Shown here piece after piece: positions 1 to 6,834 of a stretch of DNA of 15,015 bases; position 1 is the first letter of the stretch, and each line of letters opens with the position of its first letter. A program made the position numbers and the translations under genes. Below the pieces are notes generated by a model, which saw only the letters and a program-made list of their open reading frames with translations, was not told where the DNA came from and did not search any database. Source of the DNA: DASPKS01 sp035628035 (GTDB taxonomy: Bacteria > Bacteroidota > Rhodothermia > Rhodothermales > Rubricoccaceae); contig DASPKS010000191.1 in NCBI GenBank assembly GCA_035628035.1, forward strand, positions 1 to 15,015, in the 5' to 3' direction.

Positions 1-310
1 CGTTCCGCGTGCGCCCCGTCCGGATCTTCCCGCCCTCGTGCCGGCTGAAAACGAGGTCCTTGACTTCGAGGACGTCGGCCTCCGTCCGCTCCTCGATGGC
101 CCGGAGGATCTGCTGGAGGTGCTCGTCGTCGTAGACGGAGATGGTGACCTCACGGAAGAGGTGATCCTTCCCGACGAACCGCGTCTCGATGTCACCGATA
201 AGCCCGCCCTCGTCGCCGACGACGGTCAGGAGCCGCCCGATCATCCCCGGCCGCTGCGGGTTGCGGACGACGAGGACGACGTCGTAGTCGGGGGGGTACG
301 GGCGGATCAC
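1..310 (-). CDS. NAD-dependent malic enzyme, N-terminal ACT domain (partial, runs off the left edge)
   Basis: The visible 103 residues read MIRPYPPDYDVVLVVRNP..., then RPGMIGRLLTVVGDEGG and a closing FSRHEGGKI. This is the ACT regulatory fold that precedes the catalytic domain in one branch of bacterial NAD(P)-dependent malic enzymes, where the ACT domain ends in a similar (R/L)H.GGKI segment before the malic domain. Malic enzyme oxidatively decarboxylates malate to pyruvate in the cytoplasm; the ACT domain presumably senses a small-molecule ligand. The start is a GTG: an in-frame stop lies at 338-340 and no other start codon sits between. The catalytic domain lies outside the window, so the enzyme assignment is inference from the ACT type and its terminal motif. 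A lone ACT protein is the alternative. Confidence 0.72.
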   Translation of the reverse strand, partial: MIRPYPPDYDVVLVVRNPQRPGMIGRLLTVVGDEGGLIGDIETRFVGKDHLFREVTISVYDDEHLQQILRAIEERTEADVLEVKDLVFSRHEGGKIRTGRTRN

Positions 311-332
311 GCGGAGCGGCGAAGGGCCGGCG

Positions 333-340
333 CGAACCTA
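333..340 (-). promoter_or_regulatory. Possible -7 promoter element of the malic enzyme gene
   Basis: On the minus strand the bases read TAGGTTCG, one mismatch from the Bacteroidota -7 consensus TAnnTTTG. The box ends 22 bases before the GTG start, a distance similar to the boxes seen before the TIR gene and the seven-gene operon. No clear TTG is present at the expected upstream spacing; a CTG occurs about 21 bases upstream. It lies in the 118-base divergent gap 311-428, in which I see nothing else firm. Confidence 0.3.
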
Positions 341-428
341 CGCGCGGGCGGCCGATGGCGCCAGCCTCGGCCGGTCCCTGCGCCCGGTGTAAGTTGACGC
401 TCCCTGACCGGCGCCTGGCCCCCTGCTC

Positions 429-3338
429 GTGCTCCCTTCCGGCACTGTCACCCTGTTCTTCTCCGACATCGAGGGGTCCACTCAGCTCCTCCAGCGGCTC
501 GGGGCGGGCTACGGCGACGTGGTGGCGGCGCACCACCGCATCGTCCGCGACGCGCTCGCCGCGCACGGCGGGCGCGAGGTGGACACGGCCGGCGACGGGT
601 TCTTCGCCGCCTTCGCCCGCGCGACCGACGCCGTCGCGACGGCCGTCGCTATCCAGCGCGGGCTCGCGGCCCACCCATGGCCGGAGGGCGAGGCCCTCCG
701 CGTGCGGATGGGGCTCCACACGGGGGAGCCGACCGCTTCCGAGAGCGGCTACACCGGGCTCGACGTGCACCGCGCCGCGCGCATCATGGGCGCCGCGCAC
801 GGGGGGCAGGTGCTCCTCTCGGCGCCGACCGAGGTGCTCGTGCGGAGCGCGCTCCCCGAAGGCGTCTCGCTGAAGGCCCTCGGCGCGCACCGGCTGAAAG
901 ACCTCGCCGAGCCGGAGGTCTTGTTTCAGCTCTGCGTCGAGGGGCTGCCGGCGGACTTCCCGCCGCCCCGCACGCTCACCACGCGCCCGCATAACCTCCC
1001 CGCCCCGCCTACGCCGCTCCTCGGCCGCGACGCCGAGCTCGGCCGCGTGCTGGCGCTGTTCCGCGAGGGCGCCCGCCTCGTCACGCTCACCGGGCCCGGA
1101 GGGACGGGGAAGTCCCGCCTCTCCATCGAGGCCGCCGGGCGCCTCCTCGACACGCTCGACCTCGAGGGCGGCGCGTGGTTTGTTTCGCTCGCGCCCGTGA
1201 CCGACCCCGCCCTCGTCGCCGTCACCATCGCCGACGCCCTCGGGGCGAAGGAGGCGCGCGGGCGGCCCGTCACGGACGCCCTCGTCGAGCACGTCGGCGA
1301 GCGGTCGACGCTGCTCCTCCTCGACAACTTCGAGCAGGTCCTCGATGCGGCGCCCGTCGTGGCCGGGTTGCTCCAGGGGTGCGCCGGCCTCCGGGTGCTC
1401 GTCACCAGCCGGGCCGCGCTCCGTCTCCAGGGGGAGCGGGAGTTCCCCGTGCCGCCGCTCGCGCTGCCCGACCCGGCGCGCGTCGCGTCGGAGACGCTGT
1501 CGCAGTTCGCGGCGGTGCGGCTGTTCATCGAGCGGGCGTGCGCCGTCCGGCCCGACTTCCGCGTGGACAACCAGAACGCCCCGGCCGTCGCCGAGATCTG
1601 CGCGCGGCTCGACGGGCTCCCCCTCGCCATCGAGCTGGCCGCCGCGCGCGTGCGGCTGTTCCCGCCCGAGGCCATGCTCGCCCGGCTCGACCGCTCGCTC
1701 GACCTCCTCCGCGGCGGCGCGCGCGACCTCCCCGACCGGCACCAGACCCTCCGCGACACCATCCAATGGAGCTACGACCTCCTCGACCCGGCAGAGCAGC
1801 GGCTCTTCCGCCGCCTCGCCGTCTTCGTCGTCGGCTGCACGCTCGAGGCCGCCGAAGCCGTCAGCGACGACCCTGCGCTCGACCCCGCCGAGGGCGTGCT
1901 CACCCTCCTCGACCACAGCCTCGTCCGCCGCGACGAGGGGGCCGACGGCGGGCCGCGCTTCCGCATGCTCGAAACGATCCGCGAGTTCGGGCTCGGCGCG
2001 CTCGCGCAGGCCGGCGAGGAAGCCGACGCCCGCGCCGCCCACGCCCGCTTCTTCCTGGCGCTGGCCGAGCAGGCCGAGCCCCACCTCACCGGGACCGACC
2101 AGGTCCGCTGGCTCGACCGCCTCGACGCCGAGCAGGCCAACCTCCGCGCCGCGCTCGACCACCTCGAAGCCGCGGGCGATGTGGACGGTGCGCTGCGGCT
2201 CGGCAAGGCGCTCGGGCGGTTCTGGATCGTGCGCGGCCACCTCGGCGAGGGGTACCGCCGGCTGATGCGGCTCGTCGACGTCAGCGCCGGGCACGCGCCT
2301 ACCGAGGCGTGGGCGGCCGTCCGCAACACCGCCGGCATCATGGCGCAGGAGGCGGGCGACCTGGACCCCGCGTTCCGCCTGCTCGAGGACGTCATCGCCG
2401 CCTGCCGCGCTAGCGGCGACAAGCGAGGGCTCGCGACGGCCCTCAGCCACCTCGGCTACGCCTACATCGACATGGGGGACGAGCGCGCGCGCCCGCTCTG
2501 CGAGGAAGCCCTCGCGCTCCAGCGCGAGCTGGGCGACGTGCGCGGGGAGGCCGTTGCCCTCCAGAACCTCGGGCTGATTGCGAGCTACGAGGGGCGGTAC
2601 GCCGAGGCCGAAGCGCTCCTCCTGCAAGGCCGTGAGAAGCGGCGCGCGCACGGAGAGCAGCGCGGGCTGGCCTTCTGCCACCACTGGCTCGCCTTCAACA
2701 GCCAGCTCCGAGGCCGTCCCGACGAGGCCGCCGCCTACGCCGAGGCCGGCCTCGCGCTCGCCGAGCCCCTCAGCGATGCCCAGGTGGAGGGGGTGCTCCA
2801 CACCGACATCGGCTTCGCCGCGCTCGACTTCGAGCGGCTCGACGAGGCCGAAACGCGGCTCACCCGCGCCATCGGGCTGTGGGAGCGGTCGGGCAACCCG
2901 AGCGGGATCGCGTACGCCGAGATGGGGCAGGCCCAGGTGCTGCTCGACCGCGGTGAGCCCGATTCCGCGCGCCCGCTGGCCGAGCGCGCGCTGGCGCGGG
3001 TCCGAGCCGTCCAGTTCTTCTTTGGCGGGGGGATGGGGCTCAACGCCCTGGGTGAAGTGCTGCTGGCGCTCGGCGACCTCGCGGGCGCGCGAGCGGCTTT
3101 CGAGGAGGGCCGCCAGTACAACGCGCGCATCCGTTACCCTCGTGGGGTGGTGGACAGCCTCCTCGGGCTCGGCGTCGTGGCCGAAGCGGAGGGTCGCACT
3201 GAAGAGGCCCGCCACCACCTCGCGGAGGCCATGCGCACGCTCGGCACCACCGACGGCGCGCTCGGTCCGCGCCAGGTGCGCTGCTACGGCGCGTCGCTCG
3301 CAGCGGCGGGTGTCGAGGTCCCCGCCTCGAACCGGTAG
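429..3338 (+). CDS. Class III cyclase-like domain / STAND (NB-ARC-type) ATPase / TPR signalling protein
   Basis: A 969-residue cytoplasmic protein in three parts. Residues 1-170 form a class III nucleotide cyclase homology domain with both metal-binding Asp positions, D13 in FFSDIEGST and D56 in DTAGDGFF. Residues about 197-500 are an AfsR/MalT-like STAND NTPase, with Walker A GPGGTGKS at 222-229, a Walker B-like LLLLDNFEQ near 297, and the downstream segment DRHQTLRDTIQWSYDLL typical of the winged-helix part. The remainder is helical TPR-like repeats. STAND proteins use TPRs to sense a ligand or partner and ATP to switch state. In the cyclase domain the usual adenine-specifying Lys (two before the Gly of GD) is D52, and the transition-state Asn is H114 in DVHRAAR; R118 is kept. 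It may therefore be a weak or pseudo-cyclase. The GTG start at 429 sits directly before the conserved domain onset. No DNA-binding domain is visible. Confidence 0.9.
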   Translation: MLPSGTVTLFFSDIEGSTQLLQRLGAGYGDVVAAHHRIVRDALAAHGGREVDTAGDGFFAAFARATDAVATAVAIQRGLAAHPWPEGEALRVRMGLHTGEPTASESGYTGLDVHRAARIMGAAHGGQVLLSAPTEVLVRSALPEGVSLKALGAHRLKDLAEPEVLFQLCVEGLPADFPPPRTLTTRPHNLPAPPTPLLGRDAELGRVLALFREGARLVTLTGPGGTGKSRLSIEAAGRLLDTLDLEGGAWFVSLAPVTDPALVAVTIADALGAKEARGRPVTDALVEHVGERSTLLLLDNFEQVLDAAPVVAGLLQGCAGLRVLVTSRAALRLQGEREFPVPPLALPDPARVASETLSQFAAVRLFIERACAVRPDFRVDNQNAPAVAEICARLDGLPLAIELAAARVRLFPPEAMLARLDRSLDLLRGGARDLPDRHQTLRDTIQWSYDLLDPAEQRLFRRLAVFVVGCTLEAAEAVSDDPALDPAEGVLTLLDHSLVRRDEGADGGPRFRMLETIREFGLGALAQAGEEADARAAHARFFLALAEQAEPHLTGTDQVRWLDRLDAEQANLRAALDHLEAAGDVDGALRLGKALGRFWIVRGHLGEGYRRLMRLVDVSAGHAPTEAWAAVRNTAGIMAQEAGDLDPAFRLLEDVIAACRASGDKRGLATALSHLGYAYIDMGDERARPLCEEALALQRELGDVRGEAVALQNLGLIASYEGRYAEAEALLLQGREKRRAHGEQRGLAFCHHWLAFNSQLRGRPDEAAAYAEAGLALAEPLSDAQVEGVLHTDIGFAALDFERLDEAETRLTRAIGLWERSGNPSGIAYAEMGQAQVLLDRGEPDSARPLAERALARVRAVQFFFGGGMGLNALGEVLLALGDLAGARAAFEEGRQYNARIRYPRGVVDSLLGLGVVAEAEGRTEEARHHLAEAMRTLGTTDGALGPRQVRCYGASLAAAGVEVPASNR

Positions 3339-3339
3339 C

Positions 3340-3361
3340 TCCCGTTCGGGACCCGCGCGGG
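3340..3361. terminator. Palindromic convergent gap, possible bidirectional terminator
   Basis: The 24-base gap between two convergent genes consists almost wholly of two inverted repeats: TCCCG-TT-CGGGA at 3340-3351 and the perfect palindrome CCCGCGCGGG at 3352-3361. No T-run follows on either strand, and short GC palindromes are common at this base composition, so termination is inferred mainly from position. Confidence 0.3.
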
Positions 3362-3362
3362 C

Positions 3363-3773
3363 TCAGCGCAGCACCTCGGCACCGCGCACCAGCGGGACCG
3401 TCTCGGTGTCTGTGCATTCGGGGTTCCCCGCGCACGAGGCCGCCTGCACCTGCGCCGGCTCGACGCGGAGCCGCACGCGGCGGCCGAGGAGGTCGCGCCG
3501 CTCGCACAGCGCGAAGTCGGCCATCGCCTCCCGCAGCTGCCCCAGGTCGCTCTCCAGCGTGAGGTAGCACGCGCGGTCGCCCGCCACCATCGCGCGCACC
3601 GTCGCCGCCGTCGAATCTTCCGGCGCAGGGCGGGGGGCGGCGGCCGCCGTTTCCTGCGGGGCACGGGTCACTGCGGTGGGGCCGTTCGAGGCGGACGGTG
3701 CCCTTTCGATGCGGCACCCGGCCGTGAGGACGAGCGTGGCGCCGATGAGCCCGATGAGAGAGGACGCCCCCAT
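3363..3773 (-). CDS. Small predicted lipoprotein, conserved family of unknown function
   Basis: A 136-residue protein. Residues 1-20 form a short hydrophobic signal ending in a lipobox-like LTAGC with Cys20 as the candidate lipidation site. An Ala/Pro/Ser-rich linker follows, then a compact C-terminal domain from about residue 50 with TVRAMVAGDRACYLTLESD, FALCERRDLLGRRVRL and SCAGNPECTDTETVPLV. The four Cys in the mature domain could form disulphides. I recall similar small exported proteins in other bacteria but cannot name a function. It follows the SET-domain gene with 2 bases between stop and ATG. An alternative GTG two codons upstream (3777-3779) would give a 4-base GTGA overlap with the SET gene stop, and either start fits. 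The n-region lacks basic residues, which weakens the lipoprotein call slightly. Confidence 0.75.
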   Translation of the reverse strand: MGASSLIGLIGATLVLTAGCRIERAPSASNGPTAVTRAPQETAAAAPRPAPEDSTAATVRAMVAGDRACYLTLESDLGQLREAMADFALCERRDLLGRRVRLRVEPAQVQAASCAGNPECTDTETVPLVRGAEVLR

Positions 3774-3775
3774 AC

Positions 3776-4183
3776 TCACCCCGTCCGGGCCAGCTCGACG
3801 GGCGCGTAGAGCGCGCCGCCGACCCCGGCCGACTCGGCGTCGAAGAGGCGGTAGTCGCACGTGAGCTCCTCGCCGGCTGCGATGTCGCGCCGCGCGACGG
3901 TGATGACCTGCCCCGAGTCGTCGCAGTTGGGGTCGTCGGCGTGGTTCATGTAGCGCGCGTTGTCGCCGCAGAGGATGTACACCCCTTCGAAGTTCTGGTA
4001 GGCGTACGCCCGGAGGCGCGACTGGTACGGCTCGGGGAAGCGCGCGAAGTCCTCCGGGGGGATCTCCCAGTCCGTTGAGGGGTCGAGCCGCCAGAGGATC
4101 GTTCCGGCCTTGATCGGCACCGGCGTGAACACGCCCGTCCCGTGGATGGGGCTGGGGGCGAGGTAGGTGGGGATGAGGAACAT
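3776..4183 (-). CDS. SET-domain protein lysine methyltransferase
   Basis: A stand-alone SET domain of 135 residues. The SAM-binding GxG motif is GTGVF at 15-19, the RxxNH motif is ARYMNHADDPNC with N80 and H81, and the pseudoknot/catalytic segment is GEELTCDYRLF with Tyr111. SET enzymes transfer methyl groups from SAM to lysine side chains of proteins. There is no post-SET zinc-binding Cys cluster, which is usual for short bacterial versions. The substrate is unknown. The gene is directly followed by the small lipoprotein gene, so the two are probably co-transcribed, although one product is cytoplasmic and the other exported. The ATG start sits two residues before the first strand of the domain and no upstream in-frame homology is seen. 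Confidence 0.88.
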   Translation of the reverse strand: MFLIPTYLAPSPIHGTGVFTPVPIKAGTILWRLDPSTDWEIPPEDFARFPEPYQSRLRAYAYQNFEGVYILCGDNARYMNHADDPNCDDSGQVITVARRDIAAGEELTCDYRLFDAESAGVGGALYAPVELARTG

Positions 4184-4254
4184 GGGAGGGGCGGGGGAGA
4201 GGGGCGGCGCAGGAGAGCGAGGGGCCGTCGCGGCCTTCCCACCTGAACCGTCGC

Positions 4255-4282
4255 CTTCAAGATCCCGAAGAGATCAATGAAG
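4255..4282 (-). terminator. Imperfect hairpin downstream of the TMEM175 gene
   Basis: CTTCA and GATC arms (4255-4259, 4261-4264) pair with GATC and TGAAG (4272-4275, 4278-4282) around the loop CCGAAGA. This gives nine base pairs with a small internal loop, 9 bases after the stop codon of the channel gene. It is visibly AT-richer than the surroundings, which makes it stand out, but no T-run follows. It lies in the 108-base gap before the SET gene; I see no convincing promoter in the rest of that gap. Confidence 0.35.
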
Positions 4283-4291
4283 CCGGGGTCG

Positions 4292-4876
4292 TCAGGAGAC
4301 CCTCTGCCCCGGCGCGGGCTCGAGCCGCCGGTCGGGGATGAGCCACATCACGGCCACGAAGACGTAGATCGCTCCGGAGACCCACGGGTGCACGAAGGCG
4401 AGCGGGATGGCCGCTGCGTACAAGGCGACCGACGCCTTCCCCTTGGTGTCGCGTCCGATCGCCGCTGCCAGCGGGGAGTCCGGCCCATGGTGCGCGAGGA
4501 GCGCCCTCGTCAGGATGAAGTACGCGACGCCGCAGCAGAGGAACACGGCGCCGTAGAGGGCGACCGGCCACGGCGCGAACGCAGTGTCGCCCACCCAGGC
4601 CGTGGCGAAGGGGACGAGCGAGAGCCAGAAGAGGAGGTGGAGGTTCGCCCACAGCACGCGCCCGTTCACCTCGCGCGTGGCCTGGAGCAGGTGGTGGTGG
4701 TTGTTCCAGTAGATCCCGAGGATGACGAAGCTGAGCACGTAGCTCAGGAGCACCGGGAGGAGCGGGCGCAGCGCGGCGGGCTCGGCCCCGTGCGGCGGCC
4801 GCAGCTCCAGCACCATGATGGTGAGGAGGATGGCGATGACGGCGTCGCTGAAGGCTTCCAGACGGCCCTTGCTCAT
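4292..4876 (-). CDS. TMEM175-family (DUF1211) potassium channel
   Basis: A 194-residue integral membrane protein beginning MSKGRLEAFSDAVIAILLT. The RxxxFSD signature at the start of the first helix (F9-S10-D11) is diagnostic of the TMEM175/DUF1211 family. About six hydrophobic helices follow (roughly 12-27, 41-59, 72-92, 100-120, 148-165, 166-184), with HHHLL after helix 2. Bacterial members form tetramers of one six-helix unit and act as potassium leak channels in the inner membrane. The ATG at 4874-4876 was chosen because the FSD motif normally lies about ten residues from the N-terminus; a longer in-frame reading adds only a basic, low-complexity stretch overlapping the upstream gene. It starts 20 bases after the stop of the metallopeptidase gene, so the pair is likely one transcript. 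Confidence 0.9.
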   Translation of the reverse strand: MSKGRLEAFSDAVIAILLTIMVLELRPPHGAEPAALRPLLPVLLSYVLSFVILGIYWNNHHHLLQATREVNGRVLWANLHLLFWLSLVPFATAWVGDTAFAPWPVALYGAVFLCCGVAYFILTRALLAHHGPDSPLAAAIGRDTKGKASVALYAAAIPLAFVHPWVSGAIYVFVAVMWLIPDRRLEPAPGQRVS

Positions 4877-4896
4877 AAACAGGCTGTGGGCGGGGG

Positions 4897-5904
4897 CTAC
4901 GGTCGCTCGAAGTACCGGTCGAGGTAGAACCGGTCGGCGAAATACCGCCGCTGCCACCCCGGCCGCGCCCGGTCGAGGAGGAGCGCTTCGGCCGCGCCGA
5001 GGGGGTAGAACACCACACGCCTCCAGGAGGCGAGGTCGAGGTTCGCCAGCTCGTCATCGAGGAGGCGGCGGAGGGAGTCGGCGGCGGCGGTGTAGGGCAC
5101 GAAGTCGTCGAGGGCGCGGAAGGCCGGGAGGGGCGTGTGGTGTGCCGCCGCGGCCTCGGCCACGCGGTGCTCGGTGTAGCGGGCAACACCCTCCTGCCAG
5201 AGCTGGAAGGAGAGGTAGCGGAAGTCGGGGTCGGAGAGGGCCTGCCGCAGCGCCGCGCGGGCGGCGAGGAAGTCGTCGAGCGCGGCGGGCGGCCCCACCT
5301 CGCGCGGCGGGCCGAGCGCGCGCACGAGCGCGTCGCGATAGGCGTTGACGGCCGCGACGACCCGCGCCGAGTCGTACGGGAAGGGGTAGTTCAACATCCA
5401 CATCCCCGTCTCGTCGCCGCCCGAGAGGTCGAGCGCCGCGACGGCGGGGTAGTGGTCGGGCCGCGTGTACTGGAGCTGGTGGAAGTGCTCGTGGAGCAGC
5501 GTGACGACCCACAGCGTGGAGGACTTCCCCGTGTGCTCGGGCGGCCCCACGACGACGGTGTTGATGCCGTTGACGGCGGGGAACGTCGCTAGGAAGCTCA
5601 ACGGGTACCGCCCCGTAGTCGGGCGGGCGTACACCTCGCCCTGGAGGAGCGAGTCGTACCCGACCAACGCGAAGTCCTCGGACGGGGCCGGATGCCGGAT
5701 GAGGAACTCGTGCTCGGGCGTGAGGAGGAGGACGGCAAAGGGGACCCCGCCCCATCCCGCCCAGATGGAGTCCCGCACGGTTTCGGCGAGGTGGAACGCC
5801 TCGGCCAGCCGGACGCGGTCGGCTTCCCGGAGCGCGGGCGGCTGCGCAGCAGCAGCCGGCGCGAGCAGGGTGGCGAAGAGGAGGGCGCGGAGCACGGTGC
5901 ACAT
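4897..5904 (-). CDS. Predicted secreted HExxH metallopeptidase-like protein
   Basis: A 335-residue protein with a classical signal peptide (MCTVLRALLFATLLAPAAAAQ, cleavage near residue 20). The mature part contains HEHFH at 138-142 inside the hydrophobic helix LWVVTLLHEHFHQLQY, a zincin-type HExxH motif. About a hundred residues later comes WQEGVARYTEHRVAE (E238 or E245), which could supply the third zinc ligand, as in gluzincins. I infer a periplasmic or exported zinc hydrolase; I do not recognise a named family and the substrate is unknown. The ATG at 5902-5904 is preferred because it places the signal peptide at the N-terminus. A promoter-like TTG-N19-TACCTTCC lies only 7 bases upstream, suggesting a very short or absent leader. 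The TMEM175 channel gene follows after 20 bases. Confidence 0.75.
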   Translation of the reverse strand: MCTVLRALLFATLLAPAAAAQPPALREADRVRLAEAFHLAETVRDSIWAGWGGVPFAVLLLTPEHEFLIRHPAPSEDFALVGYDSLLQGEVYARPTTGRYPLSFLATFPAVNGINTVVVGPPEHTGKSSTLWVVTLLHEHFHQLQYTRPDHYPAVAALDLSGGDETGMWMLNYPFPYDSARVVAAVNAYRDALVRALGPPREVGPPAALDDFLAARAALRQALSDPDFRYLSFQLWQEGVARYTEHRVAEAAAAHHTPLPAFRALDDFVPYTAAADSLRRLLDDELANLDLASWRRVVFYPLGAAEALLLDRARPGWQRRYFADRFYLDRYFERP

Positions 5905-5911
5905 GCGGGCG

Positions 5912-5941
5912 GGAAGGTAGGGACCAAGGTCTTTCGCGCAA
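5912..5941 (-). promoter_or_regulatory. Bacteroidota-like promoter of the metallopeptidase/TMEM175 unit
   Basis: On the minus strand TTG (5939-5941) is followed after exactly 19 bases by TACCTTCC (5912-5919). Spacing and layout match the -33 TTG and -7 TAnnTTTG elements described for Bacteroidota housekeeping sigma factors, with two mismatches in the -7 box. The box ends 7 bases before the chosen ATG, so transcription would begin at or very near the start codon. Confidence 0.45.
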
Positions 5942-5984
5942 CGCGCCGCCCGCTCGCTTTCGCGCACCTAGCCCCGAGCAACCC

Positions 5985-6491
5985 CTACGCGTACGCGATG
6001 GCGACGACCTCAAGCCGCTCCTCGCCGCGCGGCGTGCGCAGCGTGACCGTTTCGCCTACGTGCCGCCCGATGACGGCTCGCGCGAGCGGCGCGATGAACG
6101 CCACGCGCCCCTCGGCGGCGTCGGCCTCGTCCACGCCGACGATCTGGAAGCGGCGCTCCTCGCCCGCAGCACTGCGCAGCGTGACGGTGGCGCCGAAGCG
6201 GACCTCGTCCTGCGGCTGCATGCGGAGGTCGAGCACCTTCGCGCTCGCGATCCGCTCGGTGAGGGCGTCGAGGCGGCCGGCGAGGGCGGTGAGCTGGCGC
6301 TGCCGCTCGGCCTCGTCCATCGGCGCGGCGAGGAGGCGGGACCGCTCGGCCTCCAGGCCGGCCTGCTCGGCCCTGAGCCGCTTCAGGCCCCGCCCCGTGA
6401 CGTAGTTCGGGACGCCCGGCGGCAGCGGCGCGCGTGGCGGGACCACCACCGGGTCCTGCTGCGCGTCGTCCTTGACGAAGGCGCGGCTCAC
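5985..6491 (-). CDS. GreB-like transcription elongation factor with shortened coiled coil
   Basis: A 168-residue protein. An N-terminal extension (MSRAFVKDD... to NYVT, residues 1-32) leads into a helical hairpin (33-87) and a C-terminal FKBP-like Gre domain (about 95-166), recognisable from FGATVTL, FQIVGVDEAD, GRVAFIAPLARAVIG and GETVTLRTPRGEE. Gre factors bind in the RNA polymerase secondary channel and stimulate cleavage of backtracked RNA. Here the hairpin is about 13 residues shorter than in E. coli GreB and the tip motif GDxSENA is absent; the turn reads PMDEAERQ. It may modulate polymerase without the classical cleavage activity. The GTG start overlaps the stop of the 90-residue gene by four bases (GTGA), indicating translational coupling. 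The N-terminal MSRxFVK sequence supports this start. Confidence 0.85.
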   Translation of the reverse strand: MSRAFVKDDAQQDPVVVPPRAPLPPGVPNYVTGRGLKRLRAEQAGLEAERSRLLAAPMDEAERQRQLTALAGRLDALTERIASAKVLDLRMQPQDEVRFGATVTLRSAAGEERRFQIVGVDEADAAEGRVAFIAPLARAVIGRHVGETVTLRTPRGEERLEVVAIAYA

Positions 6492-6760
6492 GACTCCTTC
6501 CCGTAGGCGGCGACGAAGTAGACGTACGCGTCGAGGTCGATCCGGTGCTCGACGGCGCGCTGGAGCGCAGCCGCTTCTTCGGTCGTCTCGACCTCGTAGG
6601 GGAGGAGCATCTCGGCGTCGGCCTCTTCCGGGTGGAACAGCGCGCGCAGCTCGTCGAGCCCGATCCCCTTCAGCGGCTCCTCGCCAACGAGCGCCTCGCC
6701 GGGCTCCTTCTCGTACCACTCCAGCACGCGCTCGACGTCGTCTTCGGACCAGGTTTCCAT
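6488..6760 (-). CDS. Small acidic protein of unknown function (DUF7683-like)
   Basis: A 90-residue, strongly acidic, soluble protein with no signal or membrane segment. The pattern VLEWYEKEPGEALVGEE, then GIGLDELRALF, PYEV and a closing DLDAYVYFVAAY resembles a small family I recall as DUF7683 (a strand pair with KETGE-L, then L..LF and D...Y.YF). That assignment is from memory and tentative. The ATG is chosen because the longer in-frame reading adds only non-family sequence in the divergent promoter gap. Its TGA overlaps the GTG of the GreB-like gene, so the two are made together; whether they act together is unknown. The 74-base divergent gap 6761-6834 to the dehydrogenase gene shows no clear promoter box. 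Confidence 0.75.
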   Translation of the reverse strand: METWSEDDVERVLEWYEKEPGEALVGEEPLKGIGLDELRALFHPEEADAEMLLPYEVETTEEAAALQRAVEHRIDLDAYVYFVAAYGKES

Positions 6761-6834
6761 GGGAGGAGAGAAGGGAGTGAACAGGACGCGATGGCGGGCG
6801 TTCGTCCCGGCCCCTCTCACACTCGGCTCTCCCG

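Noticed and set aside
192..3218. A stop-free antisense frame of about 1000 codons across the cyclase/STAND gene
   Set aside because: Its translation is low-complexity Arg/Glu/Gly/Ala-rich with no domain. The plus-strand frame has clear cyclase, Walker and TPR motifs. Long antisense frames are expected at such GC content.
429..4183. A defence island around the STAND protein and the TIR gene
   Set aside because: The two genes are about 6.8 kb apart with housekeeping-type genes between them, and no integrase, restriction system, transposase or composition shift is visible, so a shared defence island is not supported.
5905..5967. A 21-residue N-terminal extension of the metallopeptidase-like protein
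   Set aside because: It would bury the signal peptide behind charged residues and start upstream of the TTG-N19-TACCTT promoter-like element.
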